Shown piece by piece: positions 54,386 to 63,211 of a stretch of 64,000 bases of DNA (positions are counted from its first letter, which is position 1; the number at the start of each line of letters is the position of its first letter). The notes under the pieces were generated by a model. It made no database searches. It saw only the letters and a program-made list of their open reading frames with translations, and was not told the DNA's origin. The position numbers and the translations under genes are program-made. This DNA comes from Lewinellaceae bacterium (GTDB lineage Bacteria; Bacteroidota; Bacteroidia; Chitinophagales; Saprospiraceae), in NCBI GenBank assembly GCA_020636025.1, contig JACJYQ010000007.1:278501-342500 (forward strand). The letters are read 5' to 3'.

Positions 54386-55036
54386 ATGTCAACCTTGGCT
54401 AAATTCCTGGAACATACTGTGCTCAAAGCCGATACTACGCTGAGTGATGTTCAAAGGATCTGTGAAGAAGCTGTTCAATTTGGGTTTGCTGCTGTGTGTA
54501 TACCTCCTTGCTTCGTTAAGGAAGCCAGGCGTATACTTGGAGAGGATAATCCCGTTCGCCTGGCCACGGTGGTGGGTTTCCCGATGGGATACGCCGCGCT
54601 TTCTGCCAAAAGCGAAGAGATTAAGCGTGCCCTGGAGGAAGGCGCTAACGACATAGATGCGGTGATCAACATTGCTTATGTAAAAAGTGCTCAGTGGAAC
54701 CTCGTTCGACGGGATATTGAGGGGATTGCCCTCGCCACCAGTTCGCGAAGCGGATTTCTAAAACTTATTCTGGAAGCAGGGTTTCTGAGCCAGGAAGAAC
54801 TACAAAGCGTGTGCGAAATTGCCATCAAAGCTGGTGTTCCGTGTGTAAAAACGTGTACCGGCTTTCAGGGATTTAATGCTACAGAGGCAATGGTTAAGGC
54901 CTTGCGAGAGCAGGTAGGGCCTTCTGTAAAAATTAAAGCTGCAGGTGGAATCCGGGATGCGCAAACGGCTCAAAAACTCATTGACGCAGGCGCAGATCTA
55001 CTGGGTTCATCCTCAAGTGTCAACATTGTTTCCTGA
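54386..55036 (+). CDS. deoC: Deoxyribose-phosphate aldolase
   Basis: 216 residues. Class I aldolase of deoxynucleoside breakdown: 2-deoxyribose-5-phosphate to glyceraldehyde-3-phosphate and acetaldehyde. Visible: FLEHTVLKADTTLSDV, VVGFPMGY, EEGANDIDAVINIAYVKS, catalytic Lys in VPCVKTCTGFQ (Schiff base), KIKAAGGIRDAQTA and GADLLGSSSS. Normal length. No other deo genes nearby. A terminator-like hairpin 55 bases upstream may attenuate it. Confidence 0.96.
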   Translation: MSTLAKFLEHTVLKADTTLSDVQRICEEAVQFGFAAVCIPPCFVKEARRILGEDNPVRLATVVGFPMGYAALSAKSEEIKRALEEGANDIDAVINIAYVKSAQWNLVRRDIEGIALATSSRSGFLKLILEAGFLSQEELQSVCEIAIKAGVPCVKTCTGFQGFNATEAMVKALREQVGPSVKIKAAGGIRDAQTAQKLIDAGADLLGSSSSVNIVS

Positions 55037-55085
55037 TCTTCCATGTAGTTAGTACTCATGCTAACAATGTATCCACAGCCCAGAT

Positions 55086-55559
55086 ATGTATTCAAAACGC
55101 AAAAAAGGCTTGGTTCCACAAAAACTGACACCCGATCAGTTGCTCATTCGGTTGCAGCAATACTGTGCCTACCGGGAACGTTGTCCAAAAGAGATTCGAA
55201 GCAAATTAAAGGATTTGGGGGCCGACACCGAAATTGCCAGACAAATCATGCAGGTTTTAGAAGGCGATAATTTTTTTAATGAAAAACGGTTTGCCCTCGC
55301 TTATGCCGGTGGAAAATTTCGGGTCAATAACTGGGGCAAGGTGCGTATCCGCCTAGAGCTTAAAATGAGGGAAATAGATCCAGATCTTATTGAAGAAGCA
55401 CTAGATTCAATTGAGATGGAGGATTATGAGGCTACCTTATCAAAATTAATAGAGCGGAAACTCAGTCAATATGCCAACGATCCAAAAGCCAGGGAAAAAT
55501 CGGCAGCATCGCTAATCCGCGCAGGATTTGAGCCGGCCCTTGTATTTAAAATGCTATAA
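55086..55559 (+). CDS. recX: RecX family regulatory protein
   Basis: 157 residues. Three-helix-repeat protein that modulates RecA filaments. Typical segments: LLIRLQQYCAYRERCPKEIRSKL, LEGDNFFNEKRFALAYAGGKFRVNNWGKVRIRLEL, the DPDLIEEALDSI helix, and a C-terminal third repeat (KAASLIRAGFEPALVFKML type). recA is not adjacent. It follows deoC after 49 bases in the same direction, probably independent. Confidence 0.93.
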   Translation: MYSKRKKGLVPQKLTPDQLLIRLQQYCAYRERCPKEIRSKLKDLGADTEIARQIMQVLEGDNFFNEKRFALAYAGGKFRVNNWGKVRIRLELKMREIDPDLIEEALDSIEMEDYEATLSKLIERKLSQYANDPKAREKSAASLIRAGFEPALVFKML

Positions 55560-55572
55560 ACCCCTTCATTTA

Positions 55573-55601
55573 TCACTCATCACTCATCACTTACCACTCA
55601 T
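55573..55601. repeat. Heptamer array (actcatc)
   Basis: Three to four tandem copies of cactcat/actcatc after recX; no inverted arm seen. Confidence 0.75.
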
Positions 55602-55706
55602 TAGAATCCTGACTTTTCCAAAAAACTGTTCAACGCGCTTTTTTAAATGATCATTATCTTTAGGAAACATTTCTCGATTCTATCATTCTCTAAACTTTCA
55701 CTCGTT

Positions 55707-55916
55707 ATGGCAAAGAAAAAATTTACCATTAGCGACTTAAAGATTGAAAGCTGCGTAACCTCTCTTAGCGGCGATCAATTGGGTAAAGTCAAGGGTGGCG
55801 CTGCCATAGTAAAAGGACTTCGCCACAGCTACACCATCAGATGGACTGCAGTAGATACCCGAGTTCAGTCAGACTTCCATTCAGCTAAAAGTCTACCTAT
55901 CCCGGGTAAAGGTTGA
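55707..55916 (+). CDS. Pinensin-type leader peptide (GG-leader RiPP precursor-like)
   Basis: 69 residues from the ATG at 55707. The first 30 residues (LKIESCVTSLSGDQLGKVKGG) have the leader pattern of Bacteroidota pinensin/class I lanthipeptide precursors: L(K)(I/V)xSxVTSL, charged middle, double-glycine end. Cleavage after KGG would leave a core AAIVKGLRHSYTIRW.. ending SLPIPGKG of about 38 residues. The core has Ser and Thr but no Cys, so lanthionine rings cannot form. No LanB, LanC, peptidase or transporter gene is in the window. I call it an orphan precursor; the mature product could be an unmodified signal peptide. Confidence 0.75.
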   Translation: MAKKKFTISDLKIESCVTSLSGDQLGKVKGGAAIVKGLRHSYTIRWTAVDTRVQSDFHSAKSLPIPGKG

Positions 55917-55922
55917 TTCCGG

Positions 55923-57464
55923 TCAATCTGTATGTAATTCTCCAGCCCATTTTTTCTGAATTATTGCTGCAAACGATTCTCCTCTCAGCTTGCTTTCCAG
56001 CCATGCATCGAGGTCAAACGTTTGCAGCAATGTTTTTGTAGCAGCCTGGTCACTTGATGAAAGCAGATCCTCCTGCATTTTCCGATAGGCTTCCAATTGA
56101 CTTTTTCCTGCAGGGAGCTTTGATATTTCTGATACAAAGTGAATAAACCGCTGTTCGATACTCAGATAGCGGTTCTTCTTTTTTAAAAATCTCGTAGCGG
56201 AACGTAAGAGGGATTCAAGTAGTACCGTGTTACCCATTTCAATGTGCAGAATGATGGTAAACATCCGGGCCACACTTTGCAAGTCTTCCCTTTCAACCGA
56301 TCTGGGCTGGTTATGCCATTCGTTCAGGTAATCCATGGCCTGATCGTAATTGCCGCATCCAAAGCTGATCAGCGCATATTGATAGTAAAAACTGGCTGTT
56401 TCATAATCCCTGGGATCAAATGCCGCAGCTTCCTCCTGGCATACCTGCATTTCTGTAAAAGCTTCTTCAAATTCGCCTGAATAGGTGCAGAGGGCGAAAT
56501 AATTGCTGAAATACTGCCGGTGGATTTTTCTTTTGTCATCGGCTGTTATGGGCTTCAATTCGCGTAATTTGCTAAGACACTCGCGCACCTCGTCATATTT
56601 TCTTAATAATCCACATGCCAATACCTGATTGCTCAGAGCGGCTATGTAATCTGAAATGTTGTCTTTCAGAAAGTGCGGTTGTGACTCAATAAGGGATATC
56701 AGGTTCTGCCCTGACTCGTAGAATTGCTCCTGCTCCAGCGCAGCGTAATGATAGAGGTTTATGGTGCGGAGATATTGAGTTCTGGCCCGGTGGGAAATGG
56801 CGCGATCCAGGCTGCCAAAGTCCGGACGACTGATCAGCTCTTTTAATTGTTCCAGTCGTTCCTTATTTCTTTGAAGCGCTTCTCTTTTGACCGCTGAATA
56901 CACTTCGAAAAAGGCCTTCCTGTATAAAGCCGCATTTTGCAGTTTATCCAGGGCAATTGTTTCTTCGTGGTGCAAATGTTCCAGGTTTTTATCCAGAAAG
57001 TCGGCATCCATTTGCGTGTAGGCAAGTTGTTTTTCCCATCTGATGATTTCCAACTGCTGGGAAAATGCCTCGTATTTAACGGCTATTTTTTTTGCTTTTT
57101 GCAAAAGATCCCGGCAGTCCTGGTAGTGCCCTCTTTTGTACAGAACATGTGTGCTTTGCAGGAACTGGTCAATTTTGTATTCAACTGATTGCTGCTCGTC
57201 AAATGACTGCAAACATTTCAGCAACAGATCATACAAGTAGGCTTTTAGTTCAGAAAACTTTTTGCCTTCTATTTGTTCGTCCTGATAAATGGCCTGCTTC
57301 ACCTTTTCTTCATCAGTGATGCCCGAACTTATGGTTTCAAACAGTTGCAGGTATTTACTCTGACGATCGGTTTTTCCACGGATGAATATCCTGAAATAGC
57401 GTTTCTCCGTAGGACTCAGAGACGCTACCAGGCGATATAATTTATCAGACGGTGTTTTTGGCAT
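55923..57464 (-). CDS. Helical-repeat (TPR-like) protein of unknown function
   Basis: 513 residues. N-terminal MPKTPSDKLYRLVASLSPTEKRYFRIF then tandem helical pairs of TPR type (STHVLYKRGHYQDCRDLLQKAKK; YYQYALISFGCGNYDQAMDYLNEW) across the whole length; no signal peptide or membrane helix. The opening motif is shared by a Bacteroidota family of unknown role. It is convergent with the GG-leader peptide gene, only six bases between, and is followed upstream by a LytTR regulator in divergent orientation. A peptide-binding function like the RRNPP sensors is conceivable but unproven. Confidence 0.75.
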   Translation of the reverse strand: MPKTPSDKLYRLVASLSPTEKRYFRIFIRGKTDRQSKYLQLFETISSGITDEEKVKQAIYQDEQIEGKKFSELKAYLYDLLLKCLQSFDEQQSVEYKIDQFLQSTHVLYKRGHYQDCRDLLQKAKKIAVKYEAFSQQLEIIRWEKQLAYTQMDADFLDKNLEHLHHEETIALDKLQNAALYRKAFFEVYSAVKREALQRNKERLEQLKELISRPDFGSLDRAISHRARTQYLRTINLYHYAALEQEQFYESGQNLISLIESQPHFLKDNISDYIAALSNQVLACGLLRKYDEVRECLSKLRELKPITADDKRKIHRQYFSNYFALCTYSGEFEEAFTEMQVCQEEAAAFDPRDYETASFYYQYALISFGCGNYDQAMDYLNEWHNQPRSVEREDLQSVARMFTIILHIEMGNTVLLESLLRSATRFLKKKNRYLSIEQRFIHFVSEISKLPAGKSQLEAYRKMQEDLLSSSDQAATKTLLQTFDLDAWLESKLRGESFAAIIQKKWAGELHTD

Positions 57465-57701
57465 AAAAGGACTGGCTAGGGCGGTGTTAAACCGGAATGT
57501 TTGTGTTTTGCCGGAATTCTCAGGCAAAAGTGTCAGTTAATTATCATTTATCCAAGATTAAATAAGGCTTTAGAAACCTGACTTTTGAGAAAAGTTTGGT
57601 TGTTCAAGACTTTGTGTTGGAAATACATTTGTCCTGTCAGATCAATTAACCGGAAAAACTTCAGAACTCTGACCTGTTAGTTTTCCATAAATACTAGAGC
57701 C

Positions 57702-58148
57702 ATGTTGAACGCCATTACATTTCTACCCAGTCCCGACCTCACTGAACCAAAAGCTGGCATGGGTTCTTTCACCTACAAGTCTGAACCCAGGTTTAAATCT
57801 CCTGCAAAAGGTGAAAAAGTAGTATTGCCTACTATGGAAGGTCTTTGTTTTGAAAAAGTGAAGCATATTACCTACCTCGAGGCAAATGGAAACTATACCG
57901 CCATTCATTTTAAGGATAAACGGCAAGTTCTGGTTTGTAAGACGCTTCGCGAGGTTGAGCAAATGTTGCCGGCGAAAGGTTTCTCACGAATTCATCGCTC
58001 GCACACCATCAATCTGAGGCATATAAAAAAATACGTTCGTGGAAAAGGAGGGCATGTAATGCTTCAAAATGGCGTAACGCTGACTGTTTCCACAGGTCAA
58101 AAAGAGAACTTTATGGATTCGCTGAAAAGCTTTTTCAGGAACGAATAA
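57702..58148 (+). CDS. LytTR-domain transcriptional regulator without receiver domain
   Basis: 148 residues. The first 45 residues have no recognised domain, then a full LytTR DNA-binding domain: LCFEKVKHITYLEANGNYTAIHF, VCKTLREVEQMLP, FSRIHRSHTINLRHIKKY, VMLQNGVTLTVSTGQKENFMDSL. There is no phospho-acceptor receiver domain, so it is not a normal response regulator. It could be constitutive, or controlled by a ligand or protein partner. Divergent from the helical-repeat gene with about 240 bases between. Confidence 0.88.
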   Translation: MLNAITFLPSPDLTEPKAGMGSFTYKSEPRFKSPAKGEKVVLPTMEGLCFEKVKHITYLEANGNYTAIHFKDKRQVLVCKTLREVEQMLPAKGFSRIHRSHTINLRHIKKYVRGKGGHVMLQNGVTLTVSTGQKENFMDSLKSFFRNE

Positions 58149-58370
58149 AGGCTAAACCCCGTTAAAGTTGTGAAGCTTGCTGCAGAATTCCTGTACTCAG
58201 ACAGATTAACCAGAATCACACTGTATAAACCCAAAAAACTACAGCATGATTAAGCTATGAATGCATGAGTATGTGCCACTTAGGCAGATAAACACAAGAC
58301 GATAAGGTTTTTTGTAGAAAAGTTGGTGAAAAAAGGATTCACAACAGAAACACAGTAAGGGTTTGGTTTG

Positions 58371-58409
58371 GCACCGGGTGCAGTAAGTTGCTGCCCGGTG
58401 CTATTTTTT
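58371..58409 (+). terminator. Rho-independent terminator
   Basis: Stem GCACCGGGTGCAG/CTGCCCGGTGC and a T tract, between the LytTR gene and the convergent recQ gene. The 220 bases from 58149 to it hold no ORF or other feature that I recognise. Confidence 0.85.
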
Positions 58410-58420
58410 ATACCAATTCA

Positions 58421-60646
58421 TTAATTGGCAAAGTCACTGAGGAACTTAATGCGCATCAACTGGATCTCTTCCCAGGTAATTTCGTCTTCTTTTAGTTCTT
58501 TAAATGCCTCTTCTATACTGTCAGTTTCAGCTTCCTTAAAATATTCCAGAACGGTTTCCCTTACGTACTCGTCGACGTTTGGGTTGATATAGTAATCGAT
58601 TCGGAGCTTGGTACCGGAATTTACAATGCCGTCAAGTTCTTCCATCAACTCGGCCATACTCAGGTCGTTGCTTTTGGCAATATCTTCCAGATTCAGCTTT
58701 TTATCGATGGATTGAATGATGTTAACCTTCGTTTTCGATTTGTTGGCAACCGTTTTAATGGTAATATCCATTGGTCGCTCAATCTCATTCTCCTCACAAT
58801 ACTTCTTGATGGCATCTACGAATGGCTGGCCATATTTTTGTGCTTTTCCCTGAGACACACCTACAATTTTGGACATATCCTCCATTGAGATAGGGTACTG
58901 AGTGGCCATTTCCTCCAGAGATGGGTCCTGGAAAATGATATATGGGGGTAAGTTTTGCTTTTTGGCTATATCCCGGCGCAGATCTTTCAGGATATGCATG
59001 AGGGTTTCGTCTAAAACAGCTGTCCCGCCTTTTTCATCATCTGCAACATAATCTCCTTCATCGTAATCGTGATTCAGGGTGATTTCAAGTGGATATGGGT
59101 TCTTTAGATATTCACGCCCGGCCTCTGAGACCTTCAACAGGCCAAATTGTTCAATTTCCTTATAAATAAGGTTGTTGATCATGGCATGACGGAAGATGGA
59201 GCTCCAGAAGTTTTCATCCTTTTCTTCACCAACGCCATAGTTTTCCAGTTGATTAAAGCGGAAATCCTTCATTTCCTTGGTGTCCTTACCCATCAGGAAG
59301 TCGAGGACGGTTTTCATGAGGTAGTTTTCATTAAGATCCAGAATACACTGAATTACATTAATGATCTCCTGCTGAACCTTTACCTTTTCTTTAGGGTTTT
59401 TGCAGTTGTCGCACATTTTCTGGCACTGGGACTCCTGGTACTCTTCGCCAAAATAGTGGAGCAGGAAGCGTCTCCGACAAGCCGCGGTTTCTGCATACGC
59501 CACTACTTCCTGCATTAATTGTGCGCCCATTTCCCGTTCTGCTACGGGTTTATCGCGAAGGAATTTTTCCAGGCGAAGGATATCGGCATAATTGTAAAAC
59601 GCGATGCATTTGCCATTCAGCCCGTCACGTCCGGCTCTACCGGTTTCCTGATAGTAGTTTTCTATAGATTTAGGCATGTCGTAGTGCATCACAAATCGCA
59701 CATCCGGCTTGTCGATGCCCATTCCAAAGGCAATGGTGGCACAAATGACATCGATGTCTTCCATCAAAAAGGCATCCTGGGTTTTCGCGCGCAGTTTGGG
59801 ATCCAGTCCAGCGTGGTATGGCGCCGCCTTGATGTCATTTACCATCAGCATCTGCGCGATATCTTCCGCCGTTTTTCTGTTTTGAACGTATATAATGCCC
59901 GACTCGCCTCTAAATTCCTCTTTAATTATCTGGATGATTTGTTTTATAGTATGCTCCTTCTTGATCTTAGGACGGATCTCATAAAACAGGTTGTCGCGGT
60001 TAAAAGAAGACACAAACGTGTTCTCTCCCCTCATCTCCAGGTTTTTCAAAATATCCTGCTGAACCTTTGGAGTTGCCGTTGCAGTAAGTGCCATAATGGG
60101 AACTTCCCGTGCAATAGAATCAAGCATAGTCCTGATTCGGCGATACTCAGGCCTGAAATCGTGGCCCCATTCTGAGATACAGTGCGCTTCATCTACAGCA
60201 ACAAAAGAGATATTGGAATTTTGAAAATACTCTATGTTTTCTTCCTTGGTTAAGGTTTCAGGAGCCACATAAAGAATCTTGGTGCGACCTTCTGTTATGT
60301 CCTGCTTTACCACTTTCATTTGAGCTTTGGTAAGGGAGGAATTAAGGAAGTGGGCAACAGAATCAGAGTCGGAGTAACCGCGGAGTGAATCAACCTGATT
60401 TTTCATCAGGGCAATGAGCGGACTGATCACGATGGCAGTGCCAGGGAGCATTAATGCCGGAAGCTGATAGCACAAGCTTTTGCCACCTCCAGTAGGCATG
60501 ATCACAAAAGTGTCCTTCCCGTCAAGCAGGCTTTGTATAATAGCACCCTGCTCTGCTTTAAAGGCATCAAAACCAAAATATTTTTGTAAGTTTTCAAGGA
60601 GTGATTGTTTGCCCGTTTCTATCGCTGACATCTTCTTCAAATTCAT
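58421..60646 (-). CDS. recQ: ATP-dependent DNA helicase RecQ
   Basis: 741 residues. Helicase motifs: FKAEQGAI, MPTGGGKSLCYQLPA (Walker A), AVDEAHCISEWGHDFRPEYRRI (DEAH and aromatic loop), LTATATPK, FGMGIDKPDVR, ETGRAGRDG. Zinc ligands CRRRFLLHYFG, CQKMCDNC. The RQC winged helix and a C-terminal HRDC-like or helical tail follow. It unwinds DNA forks in recombination and repair. Alternative start MSAIETGKQ at 60631. Normal length for Bacteroidota RecQ. Confidence 0.96.
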   Translation of the reverse strand: MNLKKMSAIETGKQSLLENLQKYFGFDAFKAEQGAIIQSLLDGKDTFVIMPTGGGKSLCYQLPALMLPGTAIVISPLIALMKNQVDSLRGYSDSDSVAHFLNSSLTKAQMKVVKQDITEGRTKILYVAPETLTKEENIEYFQNSNISFVAVDEAHCISEWGHDFRPEYRRIRTMLDSIAREVPIMALTATATPKVQQDILKNLEMRGENTFVSSFNRDNLFYEIRPKIKKEHTIKQIIQIIKEEFRGESGIIYVQNRKTAEDIAQMLMVNDIKAAPYHAGLDPKLRAKTQDAFLMEDIDVICATIAFGMGIDKPDVRFVMHYDMPKSIENYYQETGRAGRDGLNGKCIAFYNYADILRLEKFLRDKPVAEREMGAQLMQEVVAYAETAACRRRFLLHYFGEEYQESQCQKMCDNCKNPKEKVKVQQEIINVIQCILDLNENYLMKTVLDFLMGKDTKEMKDFRFNQLENYGVGEEKDENFWSSIFRHAMINNLIYKEIEQFGLLKVSEAGREYLKNPYPLEITLNHDYDEGDYVADDEKGGTAVLDETLMHILKDLRRDIAKKQNLPPYIIFQDPSLEEMATQYPISMEDMSKIVGVSQGKAQKYGQPFVDAIKKYCEENEIERPMDITIKTVANKSKTKVNIIQSIDKKLNLEDIAKSNDLSMAELMEELDGIVNSGTKLRIDYYINPNVDEYVRETVLEYFKEAETDSIEEAFKELKEDEITWEEIQLMRIKFLSDFAN

Positions 60647-61088
60647 TAAAGATTATAAAAAATGGCTGCTCGTTCAAACCGAAAGCTAGCCCCTAAAATT
60701 ATCAAATTTTTACTTAAAAAAGTCAAAAAAAATCCCGCTTTTAAGAAAAGCCGCCAAAGATAGAAAAACAAAATCTGAAATTCCACAAACTTTTATCCAA
60801 ATTTTCCCAATAAAACAATCATTAACAGTTTTTAATTTGGAGAAAGTGTAAATTTCTTGTTTGTATCAAAACAATAATTGGTTATGAAAAAGGATGAAAT
60901 ATTCTTTAGTTCTTCCATGAAAGCTGGTTGAAAATAATCCCTTGAGATTTCAAAAAAATGTTTGAAATACTTTAAATAAAAACAAATTGTTTTATATTTG
61001 TGTCCTGAATTCATAAAACAGTTGTGGTAATTTGCAGCTTTTAGCTGATTTTCAATTAATTATCAAATAGCTAAATTTTCATCCTGCC
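60647..61088. other. Intergenic region between recQ and the next gene
   Basis: AT-rich. A minus-strand TATCTTTGG (60762-60754) is a likely recQ -7 element. A plus-strand TATATTTG (60993-61000) may serve the gene at 61089. Short attatcaaatagctaaat at 61059-61077 resembles the dispersed AT-rich repeat. No ORF. Confidence 0.5.
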
Positions 61089-61736
61089 ATGAATTGGTCA
61101 TTTATTAAAACAAATTGGTTTACAATAGCACTTCTTTTACTGCTGATTGCGGCTATTGTTAAAAGTAACTTGAATTTTTTAGGTTCAAAAAACTCAGCAG
61201 CGTCGTTAATGTTGTCAGGGCAATCATGGGCATCTCCTAATAAGGAAACTGCTTTTGGGTTAGCTGGAGAACAATCCAGGCAAATTGCATCCGGGCCTGA
61301 TATCAGTCAGGCATCTGCTTCAGCGTTTTTCAAACGCTTCTCTTCAGTTGCTATAACTGAGCGAAAGAAATTTGGCATACCTGCTTCAGTTTTATTGTCA
61401 CTTGCTTTTCTGAATAGTCATGCTGGGCAGGACCCATCTGCCAAATTAGTCAATAATTATTTTGCCACTCCCTGTACCGAAGATTGGGAGGGTGAAGCAG
61501 CAAGTGTTGATAACCGGTGCATTCGCAAATATGAAACAGCCTGGTATAGTTGGCGAGACTTTAGTATTTATGTAAGCAGTCAGGTGTGGTTTGGGGCCAT
61601 AAAACAAAAGGCGGGAAAGGATTGGGAAAGATGGTGCAAGCTGCTGAATGGGAAGGACATATCTTCTGTGGGCAACTTAGGTTCAAAAATGGCTGAAGTG
61701 ATCTCTTATTACAAGCTTTATGAACTTGACAAGTAA
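61089..61736 (+). CDS. Glucosaminidase-like protein without the catalytic Glu
   Basis: 215 residues. N-terminal signal-anchor helix (residues 10-27, WFTIALLLLLIAAIVKS), a linker, then a GH73/LYZ2-type fold: FFKRFSSVAITERKKFGIPASVLLSLAFLNSHAGQ, LVNNYFATPC, RKYETAWYSWRDFSIYVSS. In active members this spot reads (A/G)ILESGWG with Glu as catalyst; here it is FLNSHAGQ, so the catalytic Glu is missing. It likely binds peptidoglycan without cutting it, or has another role. Two Cys (TPCTEDW and NRCIRKY) could form a disulfide. Orientation in the membrane suggests a periplasmic domain. Confidence 0.78.
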   Translation: MNWSFIKTNWFTIALLLLLIAAIVKSNLNFLGSKNSAASLMLSGQSWASPNKETAFGLAGEQSRQIASGPDISQASASAFFKRFSSVAITERKKFGIPASVLLSLAFLNSHAGQDPSAKLVNNYFATPCTEDWEGEAASVDNRCIRKYETAWYSWRDFSIYVSSQVWFGAIKQKAGKDWERWCKLLNGKDISSVGNLGSKMAEVISYYKLYELDK

Positions 61737-61786
61737 TAAGTACCTGGAATTGTTAAAAAAAGCGATTTTTGCCTCAAAATTGCTAC

Positions 61787-62572
61787 ATGAATACATCACT
61801 TGTTGGTAAAAATGCCCTTGTCGGGGGTGGAAGTGCAGGGATAGGGCGGGCAGTTGCAGCTGAACTAGCACAGCTCGGAGCTAACGTGACGCTGCTTGCC
61901 AGGTCTGAGGACCGCTTAATGGCTGCAAAAGAAATCTTGGATACGAGTCAAGGTCAGATGCATGATATTTTGGTAGCCGATTATTCTGATATTGAAAAGC
62001 TCAAAGTTGGAGTGGATGCTTTGTTGGAAAAGCGTTCTTTTCAAATTTTGGTTAATAATACTGGTGGCCCGCCGGGAGGCCCTATAAGTGAAGCTAGTGA
62101 CAAAGAGTTTATTTCGGCGTTTCACAATCATTTGCTTTGCAATCACCTATTATTACAGGCCTTACTTCCGGGTATGAAAAAAGCAGGGTACGGCAGAGTG
62201 ATAAATGTGATCAGTACTTCTGTAAAGGAGCCTATAGTTGGGCTTGGAGTATCCAATACCACTCGTTGGGCGGTTGCCAGTTGGGCCAAAACCTTGTCTG
62301 TTGAACTGGGAGAGTTTGGCATCACTGTAAATAACGTGTTGCCAGGATTTACAAATACATCCAGACTTGACGAGATAATTGAAAATCGGGTAAAAAAATC
62401 GGCGGCAAGCCGTTCCGTAATAGAAAATTCAATGAAATCTCAGGTTCCTTTACGGCGTTTTGCTGAACCTGAAGAAGTCGCTGCAGCTGTAGCTTTTCTC
62501 GCTTCTCCTGCAGCTGGCTATATCAGTGGTATTAATTTGCCAGTGGATGGAGGGCGAACCAAAAGCCTTTAG
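61787..62572 (+). CDS. SDR-family oxidoreductase with atypical active site
   Basis: 261 residues, Rossmann fold. NAD(P) motif VGGGSAGIGRAVAAELAQLG, LLARSEDRL, NNTGGPPGG, catalytic Ser in VINVISTSV, then VSNTTRWAVASWAKTLSVELGEFGITVNNVLPG. In classical SDRs the Tyr-x-x-x-Lys pair would be here; the sequence has Asn-Thr-Thr-Arg, a feature of a known subgroup annotated as 3-oxoacyl-ACP reductase-like. The C-terminal VPLRRFAEPEEVAAAVAFLASPAAGYISG..GG is canonical. Start at 61787 with the first residues MNTSLVGKNALV. Substrate unknown. Confidence 0.9.
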   Translation: MNTSLVGKNALVGGGSAGIGRAVAAELAQLGANVTLLARSEDRLMAAKEILDTSQGQMHDILVADYSDIEKLKVGVDALLEKRSFQILVNNTGGPPGGPISEASDKEFISAFHNHLLCNHLLLQALLPGMKKAGYGRVINVISTSVKEPIVGLGVSNTTRWAVASWAKTLSVELGEFGITVNNVLPGFTNTSRLDEIIENRVKKSAASRSVIENSMKSQVPLRRFAEPEEVAAAVAFLASPAAGYISGINLPVDGGRTKSL

Positions 62573-62576
62573 GGTT

Positions 62577-62612
62577 AAAAAAAAATATCCACCCTGAAAG
62601 AGTGGATATTTA
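62577..62612. terminator. Bidirectional terminator-like hairpin
   Basis: Stem AAATATCCAC/GTGGATATTT directly after the SDR stop. It has an A-rich lead; the following T run is poor, so termination strength is uncertain. Confidence 0.5.
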
Positions 62613-62692
62613 GTATTGGGTAATTCTCATGAAATCTCAGTGAGTAATGCCAACTCGGAAAGGGAATTCATCACCTGGAGTGGCATTTGAGC

Positions 62693-63211
62693 TTAATTTG
62701 GGTTAAACCCGTAGTTGGATAAGATCTTTTCTTTCAGTGCTTTACGGGCAAAAAAGATCCTGCTTTTAACTGTGCCTAGTGGTAAAACCAATTCTTCAGC
62801 AATCTCTTGGTACTTATAGCCTTCAAAATGCATCAGAAAGGGTACGCGAATGCTGTCATCCAGCGCTTCTACCATTGTGTTCAGCTCTTTCAACAAAATA
62901 GCACCTTCTGCGGCATTACCGGTTGAGTGACTGCCAGAATTGAGGTAGTACTGATTGTCGGTAGTGTCCAGAATTGTATTGGCCTTTACCTTTTTCCGGT
63001 AGTTATTAATAAAGATGTTCTTCATTATCGTGAACATCCAAGCCTTGAAATTGGTATCGGGCTGAAACTTATCTCTGTTGAAAAGTGCCCGGAAGGCAGT
63101 TTCTTGGTATAAATCTTTTGCGTCCTCTACGTTTTTGGTGAGGTTGTATGCAAATGAGTGTAAGATGGACGCCAAACCACTCAACTTTGTATTAAACTCT
63201 AAACTTGTCAT
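62693..63211 (-). CDS. ECF-type RNA polymerase sigma factor
   Basis: 172 residues. Sigma region 2 (ILHSFAYNLTKNVEDAKDLYQETAFRAL..NFKAWMFTIMKNIFINNYRK) and region 4 (EALDDSIRVPFLMHFEGYKYQEIAEELVLPLGTVKSRIFFARKALKEKI). The short linker without a region 3 places it in the ECF group, which switches on stress or envelope genes. No anti-sigma factor gene is adjacent; the gene is alone, followed by divergent non-coding DNA. The HATPase at 9.3 kb is too distant to claim as its partner. Confidence 0.93.
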   Translation of the reverse strand: MTSLEFNTKLSGLASILHSFAYNLTKNVEDAKDLYQETAFRALFNRDKFQPDTNFKAWMFTIMKNIFINNYRKKVKANTILDTTDNQYYLNSGSHSTGNAAEGAILLKELNTMVEALDDSIRVPFLMHFEGYKYQEIAEELVLPLGTVKSRIFFARKALKEKILSNYGFNPN

